DNA of 37,328 nucleotides from Cercozoa sp. M6MM (Eukaryota > Endomyxa: Ascetosporea), in assembly GCA_040357565.1 (NCBI GenBank), contig JBDODJ010000111.1, one strand, 5' to 3'. The notes beneath the pieces are model-generated. The model made no database searches. It was not told the origin of the DNA and worked only from the letters and a program-made list of their open reading frames with translations. A program made the translations under genes and the position numbers. Positions 1 through 13,320 of the stretch are shown here, piece by piece (within the stretch, counting starts at the first letter, position 1; each line of letters starts with the position of its first letter).

Positions 1-83
<83 letters not shown>
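1..83. repeat. (GT)n microsatellite at the left edge
   Basis: An almost pure GT tract starts near position 4 and runs to about 83, where the window begins. It lies in an intron of the giant minus-strand gene, just after the donor at 99/98, so on that gene's sense strand it reads (CA)n. The true length is unknown because the window edge cuts it. Confidence 0.97.
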
Positions 84-3000
84 CGTGAGTGTGTTTTACC
101 TCCCCGCGGAAGACAAATGACAGCAGGCGGAACAGATTCATGAGGAAGTCGAGAAGTGCATCCAGTAGTTTCTGTAGCACATCTGCGAGTGCCTTTAACG
201 CCGCTTTGATCACAGCGAAAGCTGCCTCGGCGACGTTCTTAATAGCCTCCCAGATTTTGCTGAACGCCTTTTCCAGCCAAGCGACGCCGAATAACTTGAA
301 GAGTGCAGCAATGAAACTGAAGAAGCCAAGTGTTCTACGAGGAGCCCGCACCACTGCGAGGGTTTCAACGGGAGGCCCTGATTGTCGTTGCAGACCGCCT
401 TGACGTTCGTGCAACCAGTCGGCAACGCCGTCGCCGTCACGCATGCTCTGGTATAACTCCCGTAGCTCGTTCTTCGAGAGTTCGCCACAAAGCGAATGCA
501 GCAAGTTCGCGAGTTCTCTTTCTGTTCGCTGCAGTTCGTAGCGATCATCATCGACTCGTTCCAGTTCCTGCCAGCGCTGCTCTTCGTGTCGCTCAATCGA
601 GCGCCGGATGCTATCTGCGCGCTTTCTGGCACGACCCCTGTCGGTGGCGACCAAGTAGCCGTGCTGAAGTCGCGAGGCCACGCCAAAATCGTCACTGTGC
701 AGTTTCTGCGTTGCTTCGAGTTGCCACTCGAGCCGCTCAATCGCGTCGTCGATCCGAGAAACCACCAGGCGCCGCGTGTGCAGGGACTCGCGCAGCTGGT
801 CCATTTTTTGTTCGAGTGCGCGAGCAGCTTCGAAGACTGACGTCGATGTGGCACCTATAGCACCTCCGATCGCATCGACACTGCGCAACCGCCGCTCTTG
901 CGCCAAGCCATCACGACTACTGATCTTGTTGCGTCGGTCAGCTTGGTGCGCATTCGAATCTGACTCGTCCTGCTGGTGCTTTGCATCAAGTTTATCGTGT
1001 GTGCCCTTCATCTCGTTGTTGACCATCTGGTTCACGCCGCCTCCGTTGGGCCCATCCTCGGCGCGGTCGTTGAACGCCATCATACTCGGCACGTTGATAT
1101 CGCTACCTGCCGCCACAATGATAAGCAGCGCAGGCTCGCCTTGTACCGTGTTCAGCACCGCTTCGTACAGCGACACAGCGGCGCGGAAGAACACAATGAC
1201 CTTAAAGCCGAGGATGTCGGCCGCCAGAAGGAAGAAGTTCATCGTGTTGTCGATGCGAATCGCGATCAATACTCGCGCCAACTCGATGGAGCCGATTTTA
1301 GCAACGGCTTGCGCCGAAAAGCGGAACTTGAACAAATCCGGCTGTTATAAATTTACATAATTAATCCTATTTTATATGAAAACTGAGATGCCGATGCAAC
1401 AACGTACCGAAATTTGAATGTCAAAGTTGAGACCCGTGTAGTAGATTTCATCGAATGGCAAGCACTCACCTCGCTCTCTCAGGATAGCGATGACCTCTTG
1501 TGGAGTCAAGAACGTGATGGGATCAGGACACGGTCTCTCCTGCCGTTGCAAAGGCAGCCACATACTTGAGGCAAGGAAACCATAGGCTGGTGTACAGTAG
1601 TTGGTTCGAAACGCAACGTCGCGTTGTTACGTGCCTGTGTCGTGAGATCCTCGCAGGTGGGAACCTTGGCACCTCGCATTGATAGTCGACGAATCGGCGT
1701 CACCAAGTTCACAGGTGCACGACTTAACTCAAAGATGAAGAACTGAATCCGCTCGAAGCCTCCTCTCATGATTAAAAGGAAGGGCCATGGCACGCCAATG
1801 GCACTCAGGATTTGTCCGGCACCTTGCGAACCCTAAGTGTATGCAGTGTATTGTACCTTTATAGTCATAGGAGTATCAAGTAACTGACCTGTGAGGACTG
1901 TGTTGGCTGCTCGTTGCTCGGGTCTCCTCGCGACAGTAACTGCAGCCGTACGTAGAGATCACCCTTGAAAAAGTCGAACAGGTTGAACTCCGTGGCCTGC
2001 AAGAAGAGGCCGCTCATCCAGACCGTGGTGGCGAAGGAGATCGGAATGAAGCCTGGTACGCTCAGAGCAAACCCGTACTGCAGCTTCTTGACCGAAAGCT
2101 CGAACGGCAGCTCAAAGTCGATGATGTTCTTGATTAGTTCCTTCAAATCAAAGTTGACCAAGCCATAGGCCATGACAACATCAACGCCGGCGGGTGCACG
2201 AATGAGACCGTTTGGGTTCAGTGAGTTGAAGAACAGCGCCAACGAAATCTCAAACTCAGAGTAGCGTGCGCCACAAAAGACGCCAAGACGGTAACGCACA
2301 TCGACAATGTTCGGAATGGGAAAGCCAAAGGTAAGGCCGCATGGTAGCAAGGTGAGACCTTTGATGCCCAGGAAGTCGACTACTTCGTCGCGGCTCTCGA
2401 CTGAGGCGATCAAAAAGATGCCTGAGGTGGCGATTCGCAGTCGGAGCTCCCCGAACAGGTCGAGCGTGTTCTTGTCGGAAGCTTCGTACAATGCAGTTAG
2501 AGCAAGTGCCACCTCCAGTGAGGCCGAAGGCACAGGCTGCGAGAAGACCACAACGATCTCAAAGGTGAACACGAACGACACGATCTGGAAGGTGCCGTGC
2601 TCGGTCATGTCGTCGTCGTTGCGAGTCTTTGCCACGGCAAAGTTCAGCTGGATCGTGAGTGTGCGCTGAATGTAGACAGCACCGCTGACGACTACTTTGA
2701 CCCCGAGTTCGTTGACCCACTCGCTGATGGGATCGTCGCTGTTGCCTCCCAAGTACATGGCAAACTCCAGGGCACGTGCTTTTGCCGCGAACTGGTGCTT
2801 GAACCCATCCGGAAACGTGATGGTGACTACTTGCTTCGGCAATACACCCTTGTTGATATAACCCATGACCACTTTGCCAAAGTTGAGGAAGTCGACGAAA
2901 CTGAAGGCGTCGCCAAAGATAGTGCTGAGTCGGAACTGTCGTACGTACAGTGCGAGTCGCAGTGGGTGGTTGAAGTCCAGAGGTGTCACAATCGGTTGCG

Positions 3001-6000
3001 CTCCTGGCGGAGGCATGTTGTTCTGTCGCCACCGAGTCGGGTCTCGCTGGCACCTGCACAAAACACATCAAGGAACTGACGGCACAGTGCGTAGAAAAAA
3101 GCTACAGCGTGCAGGCAGTCTTGTTGACGGCCAGTGTGACAGGATCCATAAAGGTACATTCCGGGCATAACTGAAGCTTCTCCGTTGCTGACATCAAACG
3201 TGGTCTCGCACTCTAGGGGGAGGGGTAATCGATATCTCCAAAGACACGGGGGGAGGGGTATCGCAGTAAATATACCTGCCATGTCTTGTCGCCATCAACT
3301 GGACCCGACACGAGCGTGACGAGGTCGGGCCGATCAGGCCCAGAGATCATTCCGAAGAAGAACAGTCGGTCCAAGATGCCCTCGGTCACGAGTTTTCGCG
3401 GATCGAACTCTCCGCAGCGACGCACACCATCCGCGGTTATCTGACACAGCGCTCTGGTTTCCCGTTCTTCAAACTGCCGGTACTTGGCGTCGTAGGTGAC
3501 GATTATTACACTGGCGCCAAAGGATGTGCCTTGCCCACCTGGTGCAGCTCCAAAGGCAACAAACACCTGTGCGCGAAGCAAGGCCCAGAAGGTGAGAATG
3601 TCGCCGAGGATGGGCGTGTCTGCCAGGGATAAGGCGTTGTTGGTGAGCAGCGAGATGATGGCTGCCATCGTCAACACCTTGTTCGGAGGGAACCCATTGT
3701 AGATGAGTGACACACCAAACGCGCTCTGGTAGGGCACGTTGCTGTACCGCACCACCAGCTCGAAACGGAAGCTGAAGAATGTGAATGCTGCCTCAAACTT
3801 GGCCATGACGGAAGATGCAGTCGGTGCACGTCCTGTGACGCGACTCACTGGAGCACCGGCGAATTTGTGAGCCTGCCGTTCCACAGACACGCGCAGGTAG
3901 GTGAGCTTGAATTCGCCGAATCCGAACTCGTATTGTGGCTGTGCGGGTGAGCACGACACCTGACCTGCTGCGATCAGCTTCGCCACACGCCGCGCCAGCA
4001 ACTCGATCTGAGAACGCTGCGCGGTCAGCACTTTCACCGGCATCAGTCCGGCCTGCCGGGTCCAATCAAGTCCGCCACTTGTTGAGATACACCAGGCCTT
4101 GTAGACGCACGAACGAATGTTGTCCCCGTCAGTGGGAAACGATGGACTCGGGCAGAATTCGCTACGAGGCACTCGCACCTTCCAAAACTGCGTGCGTCCT
4201 GTGACATCTCCTTCCAAACGCCGTCCAGCAACTACAAAATTTGGTTGCGTGCTCGGCAAGCCAAACAAGATGTTGGTAAACGCCATCTCGAATTCCTTCA
4301 TTGTCGCATCTGCTTGCAGCACGAGCATTCTCTCACCTGCTGGGAGTGTCGAGATGTCAATGCCCTCGACCCCAGTGCCCATGGTTCCGTTGGTCTGATT
4401 GGTTGTTTGGAACCGCGGGGAACCGCTTCGGTCGTCTTCAAATGCATCGCCATGCCACAGACGACGAAGGATGAACCGTGTCGCGTCTTTGTTAATCGAT
4501 CGCTGTCCGAGCCGTGCCTCTTTGATACTTTCCCAGCGCACCTTTTCGATACGCGCATTTCTGGTGACAATGGCCGACATGTTTGAAACCGCCGTGGAGT
4601 TCAGTGCCTCCAGTTGCGAGCGTAAAGCAGTCAAATTGGCTACCAGTCTCTGCACTGTCTCCATCGTGTTGGTGTCAGTCATTTCGTCAAAGGATGAACC
4701 AAACTCAATCGCGAAGTTGAGCGCACCGAAAAAGCCACGCGTGCCTCTCGGCAGTGTAAACCGCTGCATTGGGAAATTCACTTGGCTCATGTCGGCGGCG
4801 ATCAGTGGTGAGGGGCAACCCTCCTTGCCCAGTCCAATCATAAGGTTGTCGGTTGGCACAACAGGCACTCGAAAACGCAGCTCGTAGACCTGGAAGCCGT
4901 CCTCACCCACAACTGGTGTGTCACTGCGAAGTGTCGCACTCATGAGCAAGTTCGTCGGAGCTCTCCTCGCACACTTTCGCTCGCGCAGCATGCAGATAGA
5001 CCCAGAGCACGCTTTCCAGGCATTGGTCGTATCGGCGCTACCATCGGAACCACAGGACTCGTCATCCAGCATGATGGGAATGCCTTGAGTGTTGGGCACG
5101 AAAAAGTCGTCGATTGTGAAGGAGCGGTTGAAGCCGAGCATGGAACCTGAGAGGCGTGTTGCACTCGTGAGCATGAATGTGACGAGGGTGGTCTCCAACG
5201 CCGGCCAGGAGATGCCAGGTAGCACGATGCCTCGAACTCGCTTCGGTCGCTGCCAATCGGAAGACGTGAAACTGACCGATGCTGGGGAGAAGGTGAGGGC
5301 AGCCAAGGAGTCGCGCGGGGTCGCCAGCACTTCTTCCGCAGGCGGGGTCATCAGGCGAATTTCGACCTCGATAATGCTGTCGGCCGTGGCTTCATTGACG
5401 CTAGGTGCTCTGCCGTCAGGCCGAATTACGTTGTTAGCACTGATCAGTGTAATTGTGTAGGTTCCTGGCACGCAGTACTTGGTTGAGCCCTCTGCCGGTG
5501 GAAGCGGCGCACATCGCACGTGCTCGTTCAAGAAGCGTCGAGGAATCGGCTCGTTGAGACGTGAACCAGTTGCATTGAGTGACTTTCGAGGTCGTGCTAT
5601 GGGTTTGGCATAGTCCTCTCGTGCAACCGCAATGAGCGGGTCGAGTGGCGATCCTGCCGAAGGACTCATCATCATGCGCTGCGTCGCATTTGTGGCATCG
5701 TTGCATGTCTCATCGCTCTGACACGGCACGAGCTGCTTGCCTTCATATACGTTAAAGCCGGTGTCTCGAGGGACTTGAAACTTGCCCGGCTTTGGAACAC
5801 CGCAGGCTTGTGCACGAAGAAAGGCACTGTTGCTCCGCAGCACCATACAGAGCTCCCAGAAAAAAATAAAACTATCAAACTCGAAGACCATGAAAGCGAA
5901 CGCTTCGATGCGGTAGATTTTGGTGCCTGCCATCGATGGAGGACCCAGGGCTTGCAGGAAGCTGTTGGGAGCAAGCTCCGCGCACACCTGCCAATGCAGT

Positions 6001-9000
6001 TCTCACGATATGGGGAAACAAGGTCGACAAGACCGTCATAGTAGGTTGAACTACCGGACTGGGCACAGGGATAGCAGGTTCGATCATGTCTGCCTCACGC
6101 CATTGAATACTAAACACAGAGGGGGCGCCGACGGCAGCATTCTCCTTGAACTGAACCGGCGTCGTGAGTTCCGCACGAAACTGGAAGGTACCAGCGCTTG
6201 TGATACGTGCAATAGCTTTCAACCACGATTGGCGCGACACCATCTCTCGTACCAGTCCCGCATCGGTTGCAAAGGAGCGAAAGAGGGCCAAGTTGATACC
6301 GCGGTGAATGTCAATTTGACTGAAGACGAACTCTTGGGCTGACTGCTCGGAGGGCTGGTTTTGCTGCGACACTGGGACCAACGGGATCAATGCAGTCGTT
6401 GGAACCGTCGAATAAGCAATCACCGGTGACGTGAAAGAAGGTGAACCAACAGCCTCGCCGCTGGGAAAGTAGCTTTGCTGCCCAACATCGTAGGAGCTGA
6501 GCGGCCGCGCAATGATAAACATCTTGGTGGCTGCGTTGGGTTCATCGGGGTCGACAGGCCGATTGACTAAACCCTCGACATGGTAGTTGAGATCGCTGGC
6601 GACAATATCTGCCTGAAATAAGAGATTCTTTCGCTTCGGTTCCGCCCAGACGATGAGGCGGTGGAGACCTCCCACAAACAAGCGAAGAAAGTTCGTCGCA
6701 ACGGAGGACAGCGCATCGATAGTGATGTCACGTAGTCTTCCGCGACTCGAGCCTTGGCTCGGCATCGGCTGGTTCACTCCAGCTGTCGCATTGCTCTCGG
6801 TTGCCAGACGGACCACCTCGTTCACGTTCAGTTCAGTGGTGTTAAGGGTAAACACCACCAAAGAGCCCGAACCAGGACACTCGTCGTAGCTGCCCTGACC
6901 AAAGATTGTCAGTTGCCCGAGGTCTGGCGGAAGGTTGACGGAAGATGCCGCATCGATCAGCGTTGGAGTGCCGGTGTCGAGGTTCGGTCGTGGGCGCATG
7001 TTTTCTGTCATGCCTGCCATGTTGTTCGATTTGTTGACTTCTAGAAGAACTGAAACGTTGTAAAATGCCGTCAATTCACCGCACTGCGCTGCCTCTGGGT
7101 CAGCAGCGAAATCTGGCGCAGTTTCCAGAGCGTTACGATCGAGCTGCGTTGCAGACTCGCCGTCTCCGCCAAGTGTAGCTTCGTCTTCGGAAAAGATGTT
7201 GCTCGCTCCGAAACGCGGCTGACTCACATAGGATCTCTTGTATCGATCGGAGCCAGCCCACGCCGGGATAGGAACCGCGTCGGAAGTTCGTTTCACAAGA
7301 AAGGCATCCAATGCAAACACTTGCAGTGTCGCCTGTCCGAACTGTACAGCAAAGTCTCCGAACTTTTGTGCAGTCACAAAGATGTTCTATCTCTCCAGAC
7401 ATTCGAAGCTGTCCAACTGACTGCCTGAGTGATTTCTGCAGTGCTTCAATCTGTGCTTCCGACGGTGCATTCTTAAGTGCAGTGTTAAGCTGATCTGTTG
7501 ACGGCGTCGAATCGTTCTGTGGCTGCGATAAGCGTGCTTGAGCATCAAGAAGTTGCTGTGTGCTCGCCATCGACATGTTGCTTCCGTTGGCAGTGATGGC
7601 CAGAACGTCGTTGATGGGAGGGGTTCCCATCAATCCTGGTCGCGCCATTGCGGTAGTGTCGAACTGAATGAAGGGGTTACGGTTGCGAAGAAGGAAGCGC
7701 ATTCGGTCCATCTCAAACGCGCCGTTGCCGAGAGTGAGATCGCGGAGCCAACCTTCGAGCTCCATCACGCCGTCGTCGCGAACAAAGCCAAAGATCCGGC
7801 TTTCAAACGAGCGTTCATTGCTCATAATAGCCGTAGGATTGTTTATAATCGAGCCGTTCTCTCTCATGTCCTCGAAGTCTTGCAGCGAAGGCGTGGAAGC
7901 TCCCGGACTCATCGATTTGAGAGGTCGCATTGCGTCAGTGTCACCGCTTAGTCTCGCAATGACGTTTATACCGCCTAAAGTGAGAACAGACACGCTTAGC
8001 AGGTATTAAATGCACCCACACCACCAATAACGTAAAAGTTACACTCGACAGGTATCCGTGGATCGAGACCGGGAATCGGCTCATTTAGCTGAAGCATTCC
8101 ACGCGAAGGCGAGAACACAACTGCACCAAAGCCGTGCAAGTCAGGGAGTCGAGGGTCGTAGAAAGGTAGTGATCGGAAGCTCATCGGACGCGGCACCTCA
8201 CCAGACAAAGAAGACGCACTCGTGCTTGTTTGGCTGGTACCAGAACCCGTGCCGACCATTGATCCATCTCCTACACCAGAGACTGCGCTGGAACCGGCGG
8301 AAGATGCACCTCCTGAGCGCTCGAGCGAGTTTGGAGCCTCGCCGGTTTCCGTCGTCGCCACATCTTGCAGGGCAGGCTCACCAAAGGCCGTTATCACAAA
8401 GCGGAGCTGCGTGAGAGACGCAGACAGTGTACAGTTCGCGTTTCGAGCAGTCACATTCGGATCAGCACGAAGTGTGCGATTGGCGTTTTCACTGAGGTTG
8501 AATCTGACGAGCTCGGCGAGTGCTTGAAACCCTGGATAATGCTCGGTCTGGTTCTGTGTCACTTCAAACGGTTCATGCGTGCTTTTAACACGCACGGTGT
8601 TCACTTTGACGTCTTGGACCAAGCCAAGTTCCTGGAGACCCGTATTGTCGAACGGGACATTGCCAATGGGCACAGGGTTGGAGGAAACAGCCTGCAATGG
8701 CACGCGCAGTTGCCGTTGCTGAGCGACAAGACCTCCTTGCGGGGTGCTTGCGGGATCTCGCCATGCAACGCGCACTTGCAGCTGCAGTTCTGAACGGAAT
8801 GGGACCACGCGTCGGAGTCGTCGAGGCAGCCGAAACACGAACTGTGCGACGTTGCGGAGACCACTTGTTGGCGGCGGGAGGAAAACAATATCACTCTCGG
8901 ATACGATGGAGCCGGAAGAGTCGTTGCTGGAAAAGTGAGCGTCAAACCAAGGCACCATGTAGCTGTCCAAGGTCGGGAACTCTTTTGTCAGATTCAAAAG

Positions 9001-11616
9001 CGAGACGTTTCGCGTCATCAGCGCGAAGCCTTCGAATGGTGGCTGAAAGGAAGAAATCTTCACCTGCACGCCCAGGTCAGCAGGCAGAAGTTGCTGATTC
9101 CCAGGCCACCCGCTTGCGCCAACAGAGCACTTCTACAAAATCGTTCAAGGGTGTGTGTCTGAAGCCGGTGAGTGCATGAAGATAAGACCATTCCTCACCC
9201 ATTCTTCGACTGAAAAGGCTTCGTCAAAGCTGCGATAGCGAGGTTCGCATGCAAGGTCAAGTCTGCCCTTCGACTCCACGGGATCGTTGGCTTGGAGCAA
9301 AGCAGCCGAATTATCGTTGTTGCGACGTCGTGCTGTTCGAATGTCGTTGCTCGTCACTGTTTCCCGCTGCTGCACATCGATGTCACTCTTGCGAATGAAA
9401 AACTCTTCGTTGCGCACTTGGTAGGCTCGGTGGTCACCAGCTATCAACTCGCTCGGCACGAAAGGCAAGGATATCGCCTCGCTAGAGTTACTTACAAAGT
9501 TGAACACGCGGTTCAGACGCAGTGTGATGCGAGTTCGCTCGACGGTGACTTGCTCCTCGTTGTTGAGCAACTGTTGGCGGAACTTTCGAACTCCAGCTTC
9601 GCCCACAAAACCGTCTCTGAGAATGACAAGTGCAATGTCAGGTCGCACTCCAAACCGAGCCCAATTAGGTCCAACCAGCGTGATTTGCAGCGTGGTGTTC
9701 ATGGTTCGGATGGCACGGTCGGTACTGGCGGTACCAGTGATTACGAAGCCAACGTCAGTTTTGAAACAGCCAAACACAAAGGTCAGCACTGCCGCTGCCA
9801 CGAAGGCCAGAAACACAGCGTACAAACCTACTCGCTGTTGCGCGGACGCGGTTGCTCCGAGTTTGACGGCAAGCATGAGTGTCGCCACGGCAAAGAAGAT
9901 GAGGAACACCCCGAGTGTGATCATATACCACGGGTACTTGCATGCACCCTCGTCGTAAAAGCGCTGAGGTGCATCAAAGAGGTTCCATCCACCAGGCGGT
10001 GCTTCTTCAAGCTGTCGCCGCGCGAAAGCGATGCTCGGAAGTACGCACTGGGCTTTGTTCTTGTACGCACCGGTCGAGTCGTCAAAATCAACTGGCACCT
10101 GAAACGGCGTTGGTCGGTCCTCTGGTGCCAGCCACACCAAGGTCTGTGGATCTTGATTGTAGTACGCTCGCAGCGCAAACACAGCAGTGTTCTCTTGTGA
10201 GGCCGACTCGTCAACGTAGCGAAGTTCACCTGAAAGAGACGCCGAAACCATGGGAGTCATCATGCTGTCGAAGAAGACGATGCTCTTGAGGTTTGACACC
10301 AACGGTCGTACCGATTGGTTTCTCGCATTTACGACTGAAGGAGGACGCCAAATCGGGAAAGCACTGGTGTTGTACAAGGGAGAGCCCACCAGCGGCCACT
10401 GCTGCAGGTTCATCGAGAAAATTCGCCGTTCCGCTGACAGCGAGGCACGCGCCGTACCGACCATGCGAAGTGCATTGCATGGCTCCTTCACTGGGTCAAA
10501 GCGAAAGTTCGCGATGGCATGAACAAATGCACCCCAGCACTGGCCAAAGGTGCCGTTCTCTGTTCGGAACTGCAGCATAAGCGAGTCAAACATGAACTGC
10601 TGTCGCGCCAGCGAGCGTGTCGCATTAGTCGGCATAACCATTGCGCCGGCTGCAGGTCCGAACTGCTGGCATGTCGAATTGATGTCTGAGCGAATCGTCA
10701 GATCCAGGCGCGGTGTGAAGCGTCCTTGAACTTTGAACCTCGTGTTAAAAGGGAGTGTATCGTCATCGAACAGCTCGGCGTAAATCGCTTGTATGAGGCC
10801 AAACACTTCAGCCGTGCCATCAATGAAAAGACCTGCATTGCACGGTGTTGGTCAAACAGCAGTGACCCACATTTGTTCTATAAAATTACCTGCGCTCGGA
10901 CCGCTGCTGGCAAACTCAATGGTCTGGACAACAACGATGCCACTGGTAGATCCGTCGGGGTTTCGACAAATGAAGTCGGGAAACACATCAAACGGAAAGC
11001 CGCAGATGGTCTGGTCAGTTCCGCCGACTGCCGACAGAAAGTCGCCAACAAAGAACATCTCCTCGATAGTGTCACCACCCCGAACAAGCATTCGTGCATT
11101 GACCATAAACCGCCTGTTCATAAACACGAGCACCCCACGCAAGCACAACGACATGGAATCAGGGACAACGTTGCCTCCAGGGATCTGTGATTGGCACATT
11201 TGCAACTGACACTGCTCGAACGAAATCGTGTTGTTCGAGCTTTCGCCCACAATCACTGACAGGAGAAACAAAACGTCCAGGTCAATTCCTGCCAAGAACG
11301 CTGCACCAGCGCATTCAAGCTCTGCTCGGTTCAACTGCTGCAACCGCGCACTTCGGCGTTGTTCACCAAAGGCAGAAGTGTCGTTTCTGTCAGTCAAAGA
11401 AGCAAAAGGCCGAAGCTCGCCCTGCAAGTGTTTTCGAAGCAGTGCGTGCTCGGACAGAACGTTCACGTGTGAGTACAACTCGTGACCCGGCATCGACGCC
11501 GGCCATTCTTGACTTCTGTGCGACGAACACAGAGTCGCGAGAAGCAACATGGGCACCAAAGCGGCTCCACTTCGAACCAACACCACGAGTATTCTGTAAA
11601 GTGCCATGTATGCCAC
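1..11616 (-). CDS. Giant secreted/membrane protein of unknown family, 3' end beyond the window
   Basis: I do not recognise the family. Eleven exons close in phase to 3640 codons: 11616-10890, 10832-9199, 9132-8043, 7974-7418, 7362-5988, 5926-3276, 3210-3106, 3046-1889, 1832-1631, 1586-1408, 1341-100, then a donor. The N terminus (second Met, MALYRILVVLVRSGA) is a signal peptide. Around residues 540-595 two membrane segments lie close together (YPWYMITLGVFLIFFAVATL and VGLYAVFLAFVAAAVLTFVF). Many NxS/T sequons suggest a glycosylated exterior. Exon 6 has a module ending in a SVSFTSSDWQRPKRV motif, like Calx-beta-neighbouring adhesin repeats, then a short coiled coil (LVANLTALRSQLEALNST). Exon 8 is beta-rich with an FGIKGLTL-like core (FLGIKGLTLLPCGLTFGFPI). 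Exon 11 holds a long coiled coil followed by amphipathic helices (ALKALADVLQKLLDALLDFL). The 44-nt intron at 1587-1630 and the 7363-7417 intron have the least certain borders. A cell-surface or matrix role is inference. Confidence 0.85.
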
Positions 11617-11811
11617 CTAACGCCTAAATACCGATTTATGACGAACAGAGGCATTTTGATTGGTTTTTTCGTTTTTGTTTGGTGGACCAAATTCCTAAAA
11701 AACCAACCGAAAGACTCCCGCCGGTCCGCGCCTCCGCTTTGGCCTGCAGATCTGACGCCGCTTTCTAAACACCGACCTAGACTCTTGGTCGAAACAGACT
11801 GAACGAACGAA
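11617..11811. other. Intergenic space, 195 bp
   Basis: It separates the 5' end of the giant gene from the stop codon of the C2/IQ gene, which lies upstream on the same strand. It must hold the promoter of the giant gene and the 3' UTR of the other. I see no clear TATA box. The T-rich stretch near 11655-11680 is the only compositional feature. Confidence 0.5.
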
Positions 11812-13260
11812 CTAACTAAGGTCAGTAGCAGCGGCGGTAGTGTCCGCGTTTTGACCGTCCGCGTCGTTGGAAACCTCCCAAGTTCGTTCGAACGTATCTA
11901 CTGCGATGATGAGGTCACGCATCCAGAGCAGGCCTACCACAACACCAAAAATACCCAAAGATGCAATAATACACATGTCCAACCCAAAGATGCAAAGGTA
12001 CACATCTGCAGCCGCAAGCCAGACTCCTCGCCTGTGACAGCATCAAGAAGCACAAACCAGCGCGTGTAACGTCGCAGGTCGTGACAATGCTGCGCCACGT
12101 CGATCACAGTGACACCCAATACATGCCGTGAAGCCAGGTCCACAAGTCGCACATGCAGCTTCATATCACCAGCCGCCTCTTCCTCCTCTATCGGACGGAA
12201 AACCAAAGCAATACAATCAAACAAAAATGCAAAGCGACCAGCATACCCGCAGGATCGAAACTAAGCTTGTCATTGATAATTCCGTCTGGCCGTGCAGCAG
12301 TTGTGACAACCGTACTGCCATGAAAGCAGAGTTCCACCACAGTGCCACTTGGGGTGCAAGTTGCACCGTGCTCTACGTGCCCAAATAACACAGCATGCAA
12401 CGTTTTTTTGCAAAAGCACACGTACCATCACTGAACCCAGAGAGAGCAACGACGTCAATTAACAGCTTGCTCAAACGCAAACAGCCGTGTGAGCGACCCT
12501 TGCGACGGCGCCGGCGACTGCTGTGATGTCGTCGATCACCGCTGCTGCTGTTGATGCTTGCCGACACCGATGCGGACGACGACAGCGACGATGCCGCCGA
12601 CTCTGGCGGCGCACCTGTGGGCTTGTGAATGCACGTGCAAACTCAAGCGTAATTTTCAAAGAGTGCTGGGTGCACCTGCCAGAGGGGAGTGTGGTTTGCT
12701 TGACTGGAACAGGTCCCGCAGCACTGCTCGCTGCGGCGCATGTTGCAGCAGTTGTGGCAACTGCCGCAACCAAGCCACACTGACCTGTCATCGAATATAC
12801 AGTGAGGAACACACACACACACACACACAAGCGCCGTACCTGCAGTTCGCCGACAGTTCGCTCGGTGTCACTTTCATCTAGGTTGCACACGTCTCGAAAG
12901 AAACAACAACCTATCAATCTAATCAATCGTACCATCATGCGGATGCGCCCCGGGCAGGTGCAAGTGCAACCATTGCGTGCGCGGTGCCACCGTCAGCGGC
13001 AGTTCCGTAATGTCCAGTGAGCACATGCCTGCAGTGACGCGAGGTTACAACTAAAAAGAAAACAACAAAACAAGAAAACAAGGTGGGCACCAAGCAGACG
13101 TTGCGCGGCGTCTTCAACGAAAAAGTTGACGACGCGTTCGCGCACGTCAGCCATCAGCATTTCCTCGTCAACTTCGAACGTAAAGTCACCATCCTTCCAC
13201 TTCGGGAATACTGCTGATTCGGATGCGTCCTAAGAGTGCAAACGCATCAGAAGTAACGTG

Positions 13261-13320
<60 letters not shown>

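Noticed and set aside
9292-10200. Long plus-strand open frame of about 300 codons
   Set aside because: It is antisense to exon 2 of the giant minus-strand gene, whose own frame has membrane helices, sequons and phase-matched introns. The plus frame has no recognisable domain. Other plus-strand frames over 1-11600 were rejected for the same reason.
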